The notes under the pieces: model-generated
Seen by the model: only the letters and a program-made list of their open reading frames with translations
Databases searched by the model: none
What the model was told of the DNA's origin: nothing
Position numbers and translations under genes: made by a program
Part shown: in pieces, positions 34,774-45,637 of the stretch
How positions within the stretch are numbered: the first letter of the stretch is position 1
Layout of the letters: the number at the start of each line of letters is the position of its first letter
Source: Artemisia argyi
Lineage: Eukaryota; Streptophyta; Magnoliopsida; Asterales; Asteraceae
Length of the DNA stretch: 64,000 nt
Reading direction: 5' to 3'
Assembly: GCA_030686995.1 (NCBI GenBank)
Contig: CM060685.1
Coordinates: 26,546,065 to 26,610,064 of the forward strand

Positions 34774-36854
34774 TATCCATACGGGTGGTGGGTCGACTCA
34801 AAACAAACCAAAAGATCACACAAAGAATAACAAAATAAACTATGGATCTAATATTAGCCCAATATATCATTTAAATAAATCGCCGAAGTTTATCGAATCC
34901 GTCGATTTGATAATCCTCATATTTATTTACGTAACATACCGTTCCAAGATTACACCCAACCTAAAACACATAGCACATAAATACTATATGGTATATATCG
35001 TAGTTTAATAAATTCCTCATATATATCGCCAAATTGGCCAGATTTCCCGATATATACACTCGCAATTTATTACACTTTACATATACCACAACCTATGGGC
35101 GTCGTAGGATACGATGCCCATTAATATATTCATCTCATATAGCCAAATAACCCGGTTCAACCCTACGGTTAAGTGGTTATTTAGGTATATAAAACGTTTA
35201 TATTAATCGTCATATATCCGTGACAACACGAAAATCACAAATAATAACTTACCTGGACTCGAGTGACAACGATTCCGCATAACTCGATAAGTTTACTCGT
35301 CATATATATGAAATAACATTTTATTTAATATTTAATAATTTGTCGAGAGTTCCTCGTTTTATATCCATTTCTTTATATTAATAATAATACGTTCAATAAT
35401 ATTACGCCACTTTCGTAGCCTAATATATATCTAGTTGTATTATTTATAATACGACTCGTGATTATTATTATTATTAATATACGCGCCTATATAATTATAT
35501 ATACGTTATTCACGTCTATATATTCATATAAACGATTATATTATCAATAATTATTATTACGAGTTTTATTATTTACGTTTTAATTGTAATAATTATCGAG
35601 TTATACGAAATGGTCACATGTCCGAGTCATGACTCTCGGCTCATTGTCCAAGTCCAAAATAATATGAAAAGTCATAACAATCAATAATATCTCCGTCCAA
35701 CACAATCTCAATCCACGTGCTACAACAATAGGGTCCGACTATGGCACCCGACTAACCTATCTCCGTCAATCTAAGTGACCGTCTCACAATCGGTCCCCAA
35801 TCACACTTTTCGTCAACAACTCCACAATACCAAATATCCATTGTCGAGACCAAACGTGGTCTCGACCCACAAGTATTCGGTCGAAATATTCAACCAATGC
35901 CGAATCAAAACCAAGTTACCAATACAAGTCATAAGTAAATAATTATAACCAAGTCACATTCGGGTTGGTTTACCAAGCCAAACCTGGGTCTATACGACTC
36001 AATTGAGTCGCGGTCCATACCACGAGCACAAAGGCTCGAACCAAACATAAAAGTAATCAAATAGGCTCCAACGAGCACCACAATTTAGCCAATCGACCCA
36101 TAAGGGTCTCGGCATCAAATATGAGTCAAAGAAGACTCGACCAAGAACCATCTTGGTCTCGGCAAAAGCTCAAACGAGCCAACCAAAACTGTCCCAAACA
36201 CCATCTTGGGTCGCGACATCAACAATCAACAACCGACCAAAAATCAAGACTCAATCGAGTCTAGTCAAACTCCCAAGCAAACAATCATGAAAACCAAGAT
36301 TCCAAGGTCACAACAAGAAGGATAACGAGCCACATGGCTCGAACCCACATCAATCCGTGAGTCCAAGACTCACGGTTCATTCGACCCCATGAGATATCAC
36401 CAAGACCCGGATACCAAACTCATTCTTAATATCAAAAATCATTATTTCCCAACATAATATTTCGATTCCCATCAAAAATCATCCGTGTAGCCACGGATTG
36501 GTCACCATATCGAGGTACCCAAGGTACCAATACGAGCTCACTCACCTTTTTAAACCTCCAAACGTGCGGATCTAGTGAAAATAATAATAACTCGACCGGA
36601 TCTTTAAAGATTTCGTGATGTTAAGGGATGTTTTAGGGTGCGTATGATATACCAAAAGAAAGAGGATGAAACGAGGAGTAATATGGTGGTGTTTGTTTGG
36701 TGTTGAGGGTGGCGGTGCGACGGCGGTGGCCGGCCAAAGATGAGCGGCGGCTAGGGTTTAGGTGGTGAGGGAGAAAAGAGAGAGATGAGGTGTGAGGTGT
36801 TGGTGTTGTTGTGTTGCTTATGAACCGAAAACCACAAGGACCCTTGTAGTTAAC

Positions 36855-36857
<3 letters not shown>

Positions 36858-36895
<38 letters not shown>

Positions 36896-36898
36896 AAT

Positions 36899-36980
<82 letters not shown>

Positions 36981-36991
36981 GTAATAATAAT
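36858..36991. repeat. Poly-T tract followed by (TAA)n microsatellite
   Basis: About 33 T residues, then about 90 bp of TAA trinucleotide. Both lie inside the gypsy LTR. Confidence 0.95.
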
Positions 36992-37383
36992 ATTACTAAT
37001 GGTGTGGAGCGGGTAACGTGGGTAAATGTAAAACATGTGACCCGAACCCGAACTCATTTCAAAACTTCAATATTTCCCGAAAACATCTCGTAAATAATTA
37101 TATATAGTCGGACTCGTAAAACGAATCATAAAAATTTTCGTTAGGTAAACCTAGTGCCAGAGTCAACGTAGTACCAGTGAGAATTTAAGAATACATCACC
37201 GAGCATTAAATCAAAAATGAATTATGAACATAATTCACGAATTCCATAACATCTTTAATTATAAATATCCATAAAATAGGTCTTACAAGTTCGTTGTAAA
37301 ATAAAATTTCAAATAAAAATTATAAACGAACTTTAACGTAATGCGGGTTTTTAAAATAACTCCCTAAACTGCCGGTTGTCACA

Positions 37384-37709
37384 CCATCTACCTTCATTTT
37401 CTTTTTGAAAATCCATTTGCTACCTAAAGGTTTGCAACCAGGTGGTAGATCAGTCAACACATAAGTGTTATTGCCCATGATGGAGTCCATCTCATCATTA
37501 ATTGCTTCTTTCCAGAAAGCAACATCCTGGGACTTCATTGCTTCTTCAAATGTTTTGGGATCATCCTCCACAATGAAGCAATAGGAGTATTGGTCAGAGA
37601 CCTCACTCCTTGTACCTTCAATGAAGTATAATTGAAACTTAGGTCCAAATGTCTTTGGAGTCCTCACCCTATTGCTCCTTCTGAGCTCAGGTTCAGGTTG
37701 TTGTTCCAC
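37384..37709 (-). pseudogene. copia RT N-terminal part
   Basis: The minus strand reads LRRSNRVRTPKTFGPKF, DPKTFEEAMKSQDVAFWKEA and the start of RT, LPPGCKPLGSKWIFKKKMK. It breaks at VDGV where the gypsy LTR begins. It is in frame with the integrase upstream, with a stop between them at 37764-37766. Confidence 0.85.
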
Positions 37710-37763
37710 AACCTCAGCAGGAACCTCATCAGCAGGAACCTCTGAAACACCATTGTCATTGGT

Positions 37764-38654
37764 TCAATTAGGAATCCTTTGACTTGGTCTAGGGATAGAT
37801 GAGAATCTGTTCTCATCAAAGAGTGCATCCCTTGATTCAATTATTGAGTTAATTGAAACAGATTCATTAGGTTCTATAACATAAAACCTATATGCCTTGG
37901 AATGCTCAGCATATCCAACAAAGATGCATTCAATGCCTCTTTCACCCAAAGTTTTCTGCTTTGGATCAGGGAGTCTTACAACAGCCCTACAACCCCATAT
38001 CCTAAGATAATTAAGGTTAGGTTTCTTTTTAGTCCAAAGTTCATAAGGGGTAACTTTGTTCCTTTTGTTGGGAACCCTATTTAATAAATAGCAAGCTGTT
38101 AACATAGCTTTACCCCAAAATCCTTGACTCAGCCCTGAATAGGACAACATGGAATTAACCATCTCCTTCAGCACCCTGTTTTTCCTTTCAGAAATACCAT
38201 TTTGCTGAGGAGTATAAGGGGCAGTCGTTTCATGGATTATACCAACAGACTGAAAATACAGAGTATCCATGTACTCACCTCCCCTATCAGTCCTTAATCT
38301 TTTGATCAGGGAACTTTGTTGCAATTCAACTTCAGTTTTAAATACTTTAAATTTATCTAATGCTTCATCTTTAGAATGTAATAAATAAACATGACAAAAC
38401 CTAGAAGCATCATCAATAAAAGTCACAAAGTATTTTTTATTCGCCAAAGAGGGAGTAACATGTAAATCACAAAGGTCACTGTGAATTAACTCCAAAACTT
38501 TAGTTTCACGTTTTACTCCTTGAAAAGGTTTCTTAGTTATCTTGTTCAACATACAAGTTTTACACTTTTCAGTGTACACATCAAAAGCTGGAATTAATCC
38601 ATCCTTAGACATATCTTGCATTCTTTTAAAATGTACATGGCCAAGTCTTGCATG
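37764..38654 (-). pseudogene. copia integrase segment
   Basis: Zinc-finger cysteines in CKTCMLNKITKK; core Asp in LIHSDLCDLHV, Asp in LRTDRGGEYMD and Glu in PQQNGISERKNRVLKEM; then CYLLNRVPNKR, ELWTKKKPNLNYLRIWGC and GYAEHSKAYRFY. All three catalytic residues are present. The segment is bounded by in-frame stops at 38655-38657 and 37764-37766. Confidence 0.9.
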
Positions 38655-40022
38655 CTATAGGTTTGAATCATTAAGTTTAGATGTAGATATAAAAGCAAAA
38701 TCAATATTATCATGAACAATATTAAGTCTGAACATTTGATTACATAAATAACCAAAACCAATAAACACACCATTTTTAGATAAAACAAACTTATCAGATT
38801 CAATAACCTGTTTATAACCACAATTATTTAAAACACTACTAGAAACCAAATTCTTTCTAATATCAGGAACATGTAAAACATTAAATAAAGAAACACTCTT
38901 TCCAGAACTAAACTTCAACTCAACACATCCTTTTCCATGCACCAGGGCAGTTGACTCGTTTCCCATGTGAAGAATAGAACCATCATTCATTGACTTGTAG
39001 GTCTTGAACCAGCTTCTATCTTTACACACATGAATTGTTGCTCCAGAGTCAACCCACCACGCAACATCATCATCCTGCACAAAGTAAATGTCAGATATAT
39101 ATGTAACATAATAAATCTTAAAAGACTTATTAAACACATTCTGACCTTTCAGAGAATTGGTGTTACCATTCCCTCCACTTGTGCCTGATCCATTGGATTT
39201 GTTTCCAACTTTTCCACCCTTGCAATCTTTTCTGAAGTGTCCAGGTTTCCCACACTTCCAACAAGTCACCTTAGGTTTCTTGTTAGGATCGGATTTGGTG
39301 TTATCTTGATGCTTACGCTTGCCCTTGTTGTCATTGTACTTAGTGGAGTTGTTATGCTCCACCATATTGACAACTGATGGACCAGTAGCAGTGCTACTCT
39401 TTGGCTTGTCAATGTCTTGAGCTTTGAGTGAATCCTCAATGCGCAAGTGACTGCCCAACTCAACAAGAGTTAACTCCTCCTTCTTATGCTTAAGCATATG
39501 CTTGAACTCTTTCCAAGAAGGAGGCAGTTTATCGATGATACAAGAGACTGAAATAGCCTCATCCATGTTCATCTTGTGTTGTGTGAATCGACCAAGTATA
39601 CTAAGAAGTTCATTGTATTGTTCCATGAAAGGTCTAGAATCAACCATTTTGTAATTGTTAAAATTACTTACAAGGAACTTCTTACTTGATGCATCCTCAG
39701 CCATATATTTGGCTTCCAAGGAATCCCATAGTTCTTGAGAAGTTTCAACATTCTGATAAATATCAAATAGAGAATCAGACATACCATTGAGAATTAAACC
39801 TCTGCATATGTAGTCATCATTCTCCCACTTGCTCCTTGCCCTCATCTGATCCATCGTAGCATCATCTCCATGATCTTCTGGAATCTCAGTCGTGAGAACA
39901 TACACCACATTCATACTTGACAATAAGAAGTGCATCTTCTTTTGCCATCTTCTTAAATCCACACCTTCAAACTTTTCCAACTTGGAAAAGTTAGCAGCCA
40001 TTTGTCTCATAGCAGCAGCCAT
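38655..40022 (-). CDS. copia gag and protease segment
   Basis: 455 open codons starting MAAAMRQMAANFSKLEKFEG, with copia gag motifs (WQKKMHFLLSSMNVVYVL, ELWDSLEAKYMAEDASSKK, FNNYKMVDSRPFMEQY). One CCHC knuckle is CWKCGKPGHFRKDC. The protease follows with WWVDSGATIHVC (catalytic D-S-G). The stop at 38655-38657 falls in the pre-integrase region. This is the best preserved coding part of the element. Its start is 28 bp inside the 5' LTR, and no standard TGGTATCAGAGC primer site lies in that gap. Confidence 0.9.
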   Translation of the reverse strand: MAAAMRQMAANFSKLEKFEGVDLRRWQKKMHFLLSSMNVVYVLTTEIPEDHGDDATMDQMRARSKWENDDYICRGLILNGMSDSLFDIYQNVETSQELWDSLEAKYMAEDASSKKFLVSNFNNYKMVDSRPFMEQYNELLSILGRFTQHKMNMDEAISVSCIIDKLPPSWKEFKHMLKHKKEELTLVELGSHLRIEDSLKAQDIDKPKSSTATGPSVVNMVEHNNSTKYNDNKGKRKHQDNTKSDPNKKPKVTCWKCGKPGHFRKDCKGGKVGNKSNGSGTSGGNGNTNSLKGQNVFNKSFKIYYVTYISDIYFVQDDDVAWWVDSGATIHVCKDRSWFKTYKSMNDGSILHMGNESTALVHGKGCVELKFSSGKSVSLFNVLHVPDIRKNLVSSSVLNNCGYKQVIESDKFVLSKNGVFIGFGYLCNQMFRLNIVHDNIDFAFISTSKLNDSNL

Positions 40023-40049
40023 TGATTATCACTAATAGTTTCTATTGAT

Positions 40050-40710
40050 TGTTGGTTGTTTAGCTGCAAAACAGTTCCAGATTAGGGTTAAGATAATCAA
40101 TGAAGGTACCGGATATTCACTTGAAATCGTGGTATCACTTTCCAATAGAAACTATTCGACCGGGTTACACGAATATCTCTATGGGATAAGACCAAGTGAT
40201 GTTCTTGCTTTAGGCACAAACCAAGAACCAGATGCGTATTGAAGTGTTTAGGGTTTTGTGTTTAGTCGTATTGTGAAAAACGTATGATATTGTATATCCA
40301 TGCAGAATGATGTGACCTCTATTTATAATAGAGAATACTCAAAACCCTAGCCCATGGTATTATGGATAATTAACGGCCCATTAATTATATCATAATAATT
40401 TCCATAATTATAGGATCAGTGGTTATCAGTGGAAACATTATCACTAGCAGTGGTAATGTTAACACTAGCAGTGGTAACAACAACCCTTGCAGTGGTAACA
40501 ACAACCCTTGCAGTGGAAACAATAACCCTTGCAGTGGTAACGTTAACACATCAGTGGAAACACACTAGCAGCTGAATCAACTAGCAGCAGATTCACAACA
40601 TAACCACTATTGAGTCAGGGGATTCAGTGACCAAATGGGTGTATACTCCATACCTCCAAACCCATTACCAGGTGTGAATTGATCCCTCAAGTGCACTAAA
40701 TTTTCCAACA
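40050..40710 (-). repeat. 5' LTR of the copia in copy C
   Basis: 661 bp. It is the partner of 29585-30253 and carries the same GCAGTGGTAACAACAACCCT minisatellite (about 40445-40550). Confidence 0.95.
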
Positions 40711-40715
40711 GGTCG

Positions 40716-41158
40716 TGACTATATGTAAAAGTAACTTGAAAAACCGCCCTAAAGGAATCATCACGAACAAAAGCCAAACCATTAGTGTGGTCAAGACAGA
40801 CATTTCCGCAATAAAATATGAACCTTTAAAACTAGGGAGACTAATCATGAACAATTCAGAAGACGAAAGAATGAAGATTGAGGAAGCAATGGGGAAAAAA
40901 GACGAGCTACCTGATTTCCTAATTTACGGCGCAAATTTGACTTTTGTGGATTTGAGTGGAGCCTCATTTTATGGGATGGAAGTGAGAGGACAAAAACCTG
41001 TTTTTGTAAACTGTGTCATTGATAATATTGGCGATGAAGGAGTCATTTTGGTTCTTCCAACTCCAAAAGATGATGGAATGATAGTAAGCATAACATTACC
41101 TGAAAATGAAGCGGCTAAGCTTAGATCTATACTTAAACAAGATTGGTGTATTGCATAA
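40716..41158 (+). pseudogene. CER2-like pseudogene, copy C, exon 2 second part
   Basis: It continues exactly where 29584 stopped. It reads TICKSNLKNRPKGIITNKSQ, VKTDISAIKYEPLKLGRL, FLIYGANLTFVDLSGA, FYGMEVRGQKPVFVNC and VSITLPENEAAKLRSILK, ending QDWCIA. This part has an intact frame of about 147 codons. It is nearly identical to the end of copy A. Confidence 0.9.
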
Positions 41159-42293
41159 ACACATACGAGTATATGATTGGATATCCCTAAAATGACTACT
41201 AGTTTTTAGGTCTGCTTCAAAAACTTCTTGTATGTTTGATCACCTAATAATTTTGTATTTATTTTTAATGAGAAAGAGCTTAAAGCTCCTTACCAACAAT
41301 AAGAACTGAATCTCATCGATTTTCGATTATAGTTGGTATAAACAAATGTAAAATTGATGTTCTAAATGAAATAAGAAATTGATAAACATGAGTTCCGAAT
41401 TGGGCTATCTGAACTTTGAAGCGTCATGCCGAAGTCACCAGATGTCCTGCTTGAACTTACCCAACCCCAACTGATCCACCATCTCCGTGGACGCTATATT
41501 ATCTGAACTCCCAGCATCAATGATTATCTTTGCACTGTCCAATTCTGACATAGATTTGTATCTAACAGTTACTAGCCAATTTGATAAACATCTTCTCAAA
41601 AAGCAACTAATAGTATGTTCCAATGTGGCTTGCATTATTGCCAAAAACCTTTATCATAAATTTGCAGGACTACCTTGGAACCTAATGTTGTGATATATGG
41701 GTTATGTCATCTTCATTACATTTGGTTGTATATCGCGCGTGTTCATATAAAATTTTCAAGTACTTTCAAGGGGTACAATCATTTCATCTCAACGTACGTA
41801 TTAAAGAGATAAAAATCATGGTGGTGGTGGTGGTACTATCATATATTCATATCATACAAGGTTGGAAAGATCATAACCCATCATATTTTGATTCTCTAAA
41901 GAATCTTATTACTGGTTTTGAACATTTTGACTGAATAAATAGACCAGCTTTTAATGTGTGTGTTCCGTTTCCCTTATAGGTAATACTTTGTTAACACGAA
42001 CCAAATAGACCCATTCGTTAGTAGATTGTTTAACAATTCAGTTGTTATAAGTAGATTATACTGACATGTTGAATTAGACTCTTAAGTTTGTTGGTTTGAT
42101 CTGTATGATGTGTCATTAAAAGCTTATGCTTGTTATTTATTTCTTTACTCCTTTGTGGAAAAGGGCTAGATGTGTAGATTTTAATCTTTCACTATCAGTT
42201 ATAGTTATGATCCTATGCCGTTAAATTGTTTTCAGTTGCATCTTTAGTAGGATTAGAACAAGTTCTTTTGCAAAAAAACTAAAAATGTTGTTT
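41159..42293. other. 3' flank of copy C
   Basis: It matches the flank of copy A with the gypsy insertion removed. 41435-41560 on the minus strand is the gypsy protease fragment (MSELDSAKIIIDAGSSDN, STEMVDQLGLG). 41566-41690 is the shared ACAGTTACTAGCCAATTTGA block. A GGTGGTGGTGG run lies near 41821. No gene is seen. Confidence 0.65.
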
Positions 42294-42490
42294 GCACAAT
42301 TATTCAAGTATAGCTGCGAAGGTGAACCCAAAGATGCATATGCGGTAAAGATTAGCAATAAAAATATCAAAGGTGGCAAAATGGAAGAACCGGTCAGAAA
42401 ACGTTCAATGATCTATTCAACTACTTTGACATATCTTCCACTGAATGCATTTGGCCCCCTTGTAGCAGACAGAAAACACCTAAACAACCC
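42294..42490 (+). repeat. Unit-boundary block, copy 3 of 4
   Basis: Same block as 22979-23160, followed directly by the intron end of copy D. An open frame through it has no recognised product. Confidence 0.7.
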
Positions 42491-42730
42491 ATAGATGCAA
42501 GTGCTATAGCAATGCACCAACCGGTCTATATATAATTCTTAATGACATGGTCACTAATATCAGCCAGATATATCTGTGAGTTAAGAGACCTACTCACAAA
42601 ATTCTACTGTCTTTATGTTCGAATATTAGCCCATCAAGGTGGTATGTGTATGCCCGTCAATTTGGAATAGATCCATATTATTGTTATAAGTCGTGGTTCC
42701 GAAAATTATGTTTGCTCTTTAGATGTGCAG

Positions 42731-43579
42731 TTAACTGATTTTAAATGTGGTGGCAAATCAGTTGGCATGAGTTGGTCCCATGTGCTTGGAGATGCATTTT
42801 CAGCTGTGGGCTTCATGAACCTTTGGTCCCAAGTGTTTGCAGGCCATTACCCAGCCCAACCACTCACTATGGCCCAACAACAAACCCTAGCCCATGACAT
42901 TCAAAGCCCAGAGCCCTCTTTCTGTAAAACGGGTTTGCCCGGTTGGAGACCTTTGGACTTTGGTCTACTTCAAACAAGTCTAAAATGGAAACCTTTACTC
43001 TTCATATTTCGACTTCCAAGTTGATTCAGTTGCAAGCTAGGATATGCCAAGAGAAAAATATTCCCGTCTTTGAGTGTATTTGTGTTGTAATCTGGCAAAC
43101 TCTTGCAAAAGTTAGAGACAGGTCGGGACCAAACGTCGTGACTATATGTAAAAGTAACTTGGAAAACCGTCCTAAAGGAATCATCACGAACAAAAGCCAA
43201 AACATCAGTGTGGTCAAGACAGACATATCCGCTATAAAATCTGAACCATTAAAACTAGGGAGACTAATCATGAACAATTCAGAGGACGAAAGAATGAAGA
43301 TTGAGAAGCTATGGGAAAATATGAGGAGCTACCTGATTTTCTCATTTACGGCATAATTTGACTTTTGTGGATATGAGTGAAACCTCATTTTATGGGATGG
43401 AAGTGACAGGACAAAAGCCTGTTTATGTAAATTGCATCATTGATAATATTGGCAATGAAGGTGTTGTTTTGGTTCTTCCGATGCCAAAAGATGATGGTAG
43501 GATGGTAAACATAACATTGCCCAAAAATGAAGTGGCTAAGCTTAGATCTGTGCTTAAACAAGACTGGTGTATTGCATAA
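42731..43579 (+). pseudogene. CER2-like pseudogene, copy D (exon 2 only)
   Basis: It starts LTDFKCGGKSVGMSWSHVLG after an intact GTGCAG acceptor, without exon 1. The frame is lost near 42910-42965, where the sequence differs from A and C by small indels, regained at TSNKSKMETFTLHIS, lost again at a one-base deletion near 43304, and broken once more near 43355. That last change (GGCATAATTTGAC) is the deletion shared with copy B. The end reads FYGMEVTGQKPVYVNC to QDWCIA. At least three frame changes are visible, so it is dead. Confidence 0.85.
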
Positions 43580-44205
43580 AGACAGATATGACTGGATGTC
43601 CCTGAAATGACTACTACTTGTTAGGTCTTCTTCAAAAAATTATTGTATGTTAGATTGTCTAAGATTTCTATGTCTTTTTAGTGAGAAAGAGCTTAAAGAT
43701 CGTTACCAAAAATAAGACCTGTGTCTCATCAAATTTCGATTATAGTTGGTATAAACAAAAGTAAAATTGATGTTCGAAGTATAAACATGAGTTTCCAAAT
43801 TGGGCTATTTGAACTTTGAAGCCTCAGTTGAAGTACATTCCAATGTTGAAACTGGCTTGCATTACTGCCAAAAAGCTTTTTCATAATTCGGAAGACCAGC
43901 TAGGAACCTAATGCCGTGCCCTTTAACATGTAAGGGCTACGTCGTCATTATTACGTTTGGTTGTATATCATATTCATATAAAAGCTTCAAGTACATGGTT
44001 GGATGACAGGTCGAAAGGGGAAACCTTTTAGTATGGGACATTGGCTTGATCTACAAACGCATGTTTGTCCATATCTAAATATTTTTTATGCGTTAATTAT
44101 GATTATGAAAACAATATTATCACAAGTCACAACAACAATCTATATCTTTAAATTATACAACTTGAGAAGTTGCATTAATATAAAATAGAGCTAATACTTT
44201 GATTC
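43580..44205. other. 3' flank of copy D
   Basis: Non-coding. It matches 24230-24950 after copy B. Confidence 0.6.
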
Positions 44206-44387
44206 TGTTAGACGTGTACAAAGATAATACCAAATCAATTAGTATTAGTATAGTCTTAGTATAGTACTTGGTTTATGGGATTTACCCATAATAGAGTTGT
44301 AATCTCCCCTATATATATAATGTCGCCTTTGTTGACATCTATCATGAATACAATCAGTTGAATATTATCACAAATCTCTAACTATCA
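44206..44387 (+). mobile_element. Solo LTR (182 bp)
   Basis: TGTTAGACGTG...CTAACTATCA flanked by a perfect 5-bp duplication GATTC (44201-44205 and 44388-44392). It contains CCTATATATATAATG, a likely TATA box, near 44309. The corresponding site after copy B has no insertion, which confirms the boundaries. It may be the product of recombination between two LTRs, or a short-LTR element of the TRIM kind. Confidence 0.85.
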
Positions 44388-44834
44388 GATTCGACCATAA
44401 TGAGATGTTAACACAAACCAGATTGAGTGATTGACCTATTCGTGATTAGGTTGTTTAACAGTTCAGTTGTTATAGGTATAGATTATATATATATTGACAT
44501 TTCAAATTGGACTCTTTAAGTTTGTTGTTTGATCTGTATGATGTGTGATTATAGAAGCTTATGCTTGCTATATAATGATGTGAATCATATTTTTTTTTTG
44601 TGTGGAAGTACTATTCGAAAATGATGAAGAGAGGCTGGATGCCTAGATTTTAATATCAGTTATTGTTGTGGTCCTATGGAGTTCAATTTTGTGTAAAAAA
44701 CTAAAAATGTTTGCAGAAATGTTCAAGTATAGCTCTGAAGGTGAACCCATAGATGCATTTGCAGTAAAGATTAGCAATAAAAATATCAACGGTGGCAAAA
44801 TGGAAGAACCGGTCAGATAACCAATGGTCTATTC
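44388..44834. other. Flank of copy D up to the LTR insertion
   Basis: It holds unit-boundary block copy 4 from 44717, cut at 44834 by the LTR element. The block resumes at 52783. Confidence 0.6.
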
Positions 44835-45620
44835 TGTTAGAATATGGACATTATTTTAGTAGTCGTATGTTAGGATCGAACTCGAGATCACGGGATTGCA
44901 CACAATACGTATGAAGAGAAAAAGTAATAATTATTTATAAATGTTATAATTAATTATTAAACACAAAATAAATAATAATAATTAGTATTATTGATTAATG
45001 ACTAATTATCTATTAAACGAAGATTAGGAAAGTAATACTAGACAAAACATGGAAACAAGGGAAGGTTCCGGAATCCCCTAGAGGACTCCATAACCGATCG
45101 GCCCAAGGGGGTATTCCACCTCCATTGTGCCTTGAGCTCCAAGTTTTGTGTAGTATATAAGCAAACCCAAGATGTAGGTTTTTCTCATAACTTGTACACA
45201 CACATCTTGGTGTTTTTCTTTCCTCTCTTTTGTGCTTGTCGATTTATCAAACTAAACCCCTAAGGGTTTCAATTTTATTAATCTAAACAAGTTTTGTGTT
45301 TATTACTTGCATAAACTTTTTCTTGAATTAGTACGTGTGTACAAGAACGTGAATCAATCACACTATTGATTGTTTCTTGGATTGAATTACAAAAAGGTAA
45401 GGGGTAATTCTTATAATCCTTATAAACCCTAATTAGGGTTCTTGGTTCCGGAAGATTGCATTGATTCTTGTTCGGGCTAGAATCACTACGGTATGTTTAC
45501 TATTTAAATTAATGATTAATTAATTACATGTTATTCGATCTATTATAATTGCTTCCGCTCATGCTCACTTTGATGTACTTGGTTTATTTATATGAAAGTC
45601 ATGATATAATAATTCCAACA
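44835..45620 (+). repeat. 5' LTR of the LARD-like element
   Basis: 786 bp. GTAGTATATAAGCAAAC near 45150 is a likely TATA box. A short frame of 62 codons on the minus strand is repeated identically in the other LTR and is not a gene. Confidence 0.95.
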
Positions 45621-45637
45621 GTGGCATCTAGAGCCGT
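45621..45637 (+). promoter_or_regulatory. Primer-site-like sequence of the LARD-like element
   Basis: GTGGCATCTAGAGCCG starts immediately after the LTR. It differs from the usual TGGTATCAGAGCC mainly by a CTAGAG form, which is known from other plant copia-type elements. Confidence 0.6.

Larger units (their letters stand above)
31795..37383 (-). mobile_element. Ty3/gypsy remnant: very long LTR, primer site and gag start
   Basis: Inside the copia RT. On the minus strand an LTR begins TGTGACAACCGGCAG near 37383 and ends GGGTGTTACA at 32537. It is followed by TGGTATCAGAGCC and a reading frame starting near 32140 (MASHLPDVVEDILTAPVLP). This pattern fits the long-LTR plant gypsy elements of the Tekay/Del type. 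The rest of gag, all of pol and the other LTR are missing. At the left junction (31795-31920) a short unit GCCTGATGAAGAGTAGGGCG is duplicated several times. A deletion probably removed the element's 3' part together with part of the copia RT. Confidence 0.75.
32537..37383 (-). repeat. Long gypsy LTR (about 4.85 kb including a nested element)
   Basis: Bounded by TGTGAC... and ...TGTTACA on the minus strand. It has no coding capacity. It includes a Mutator-like insert (33559-34773), a poly-T tract beside a (TAA)n array (36858-36990), and long stretches of short direct words. Without the insert it is about 3.6 kb. Only one LTR copy exists in the window, so the outer limits rest on the terminal motifs alone. 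Confidence 0.65.
29585..40710 (-). mobile_element. Ty1/copia element splitting copy C, itself split by a gypsy remnant
   Basis: LTRs 29585-30253 and 40050-40710 (TGTTGGTTGTTT...TTTTCCAACA) with a perfect 5-bp target duplication GGTCG (29580-29584 and 40711-40715). The coding strand is minus: 5' LTR on the right, then gag-protease, integrase and the start of RT. A foreign block 31795-37383 follows, then the end of RT and RNase H, polypurine tract and 3' LTR on the left. By eye the LTRs differ at about four substitutions plus one 8-bp indel, so the insertion seems recent. About 100 codons of RT are missing at the site of the inner insertion. Confidence 0.95.

Noticed and set aside
45013..45201. 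62-codon minus-strand frame, identical at 52170-52358
   Set aside because: It lies in both LTRs of one element, so the identity reflects the LTR copy and not a gene family.
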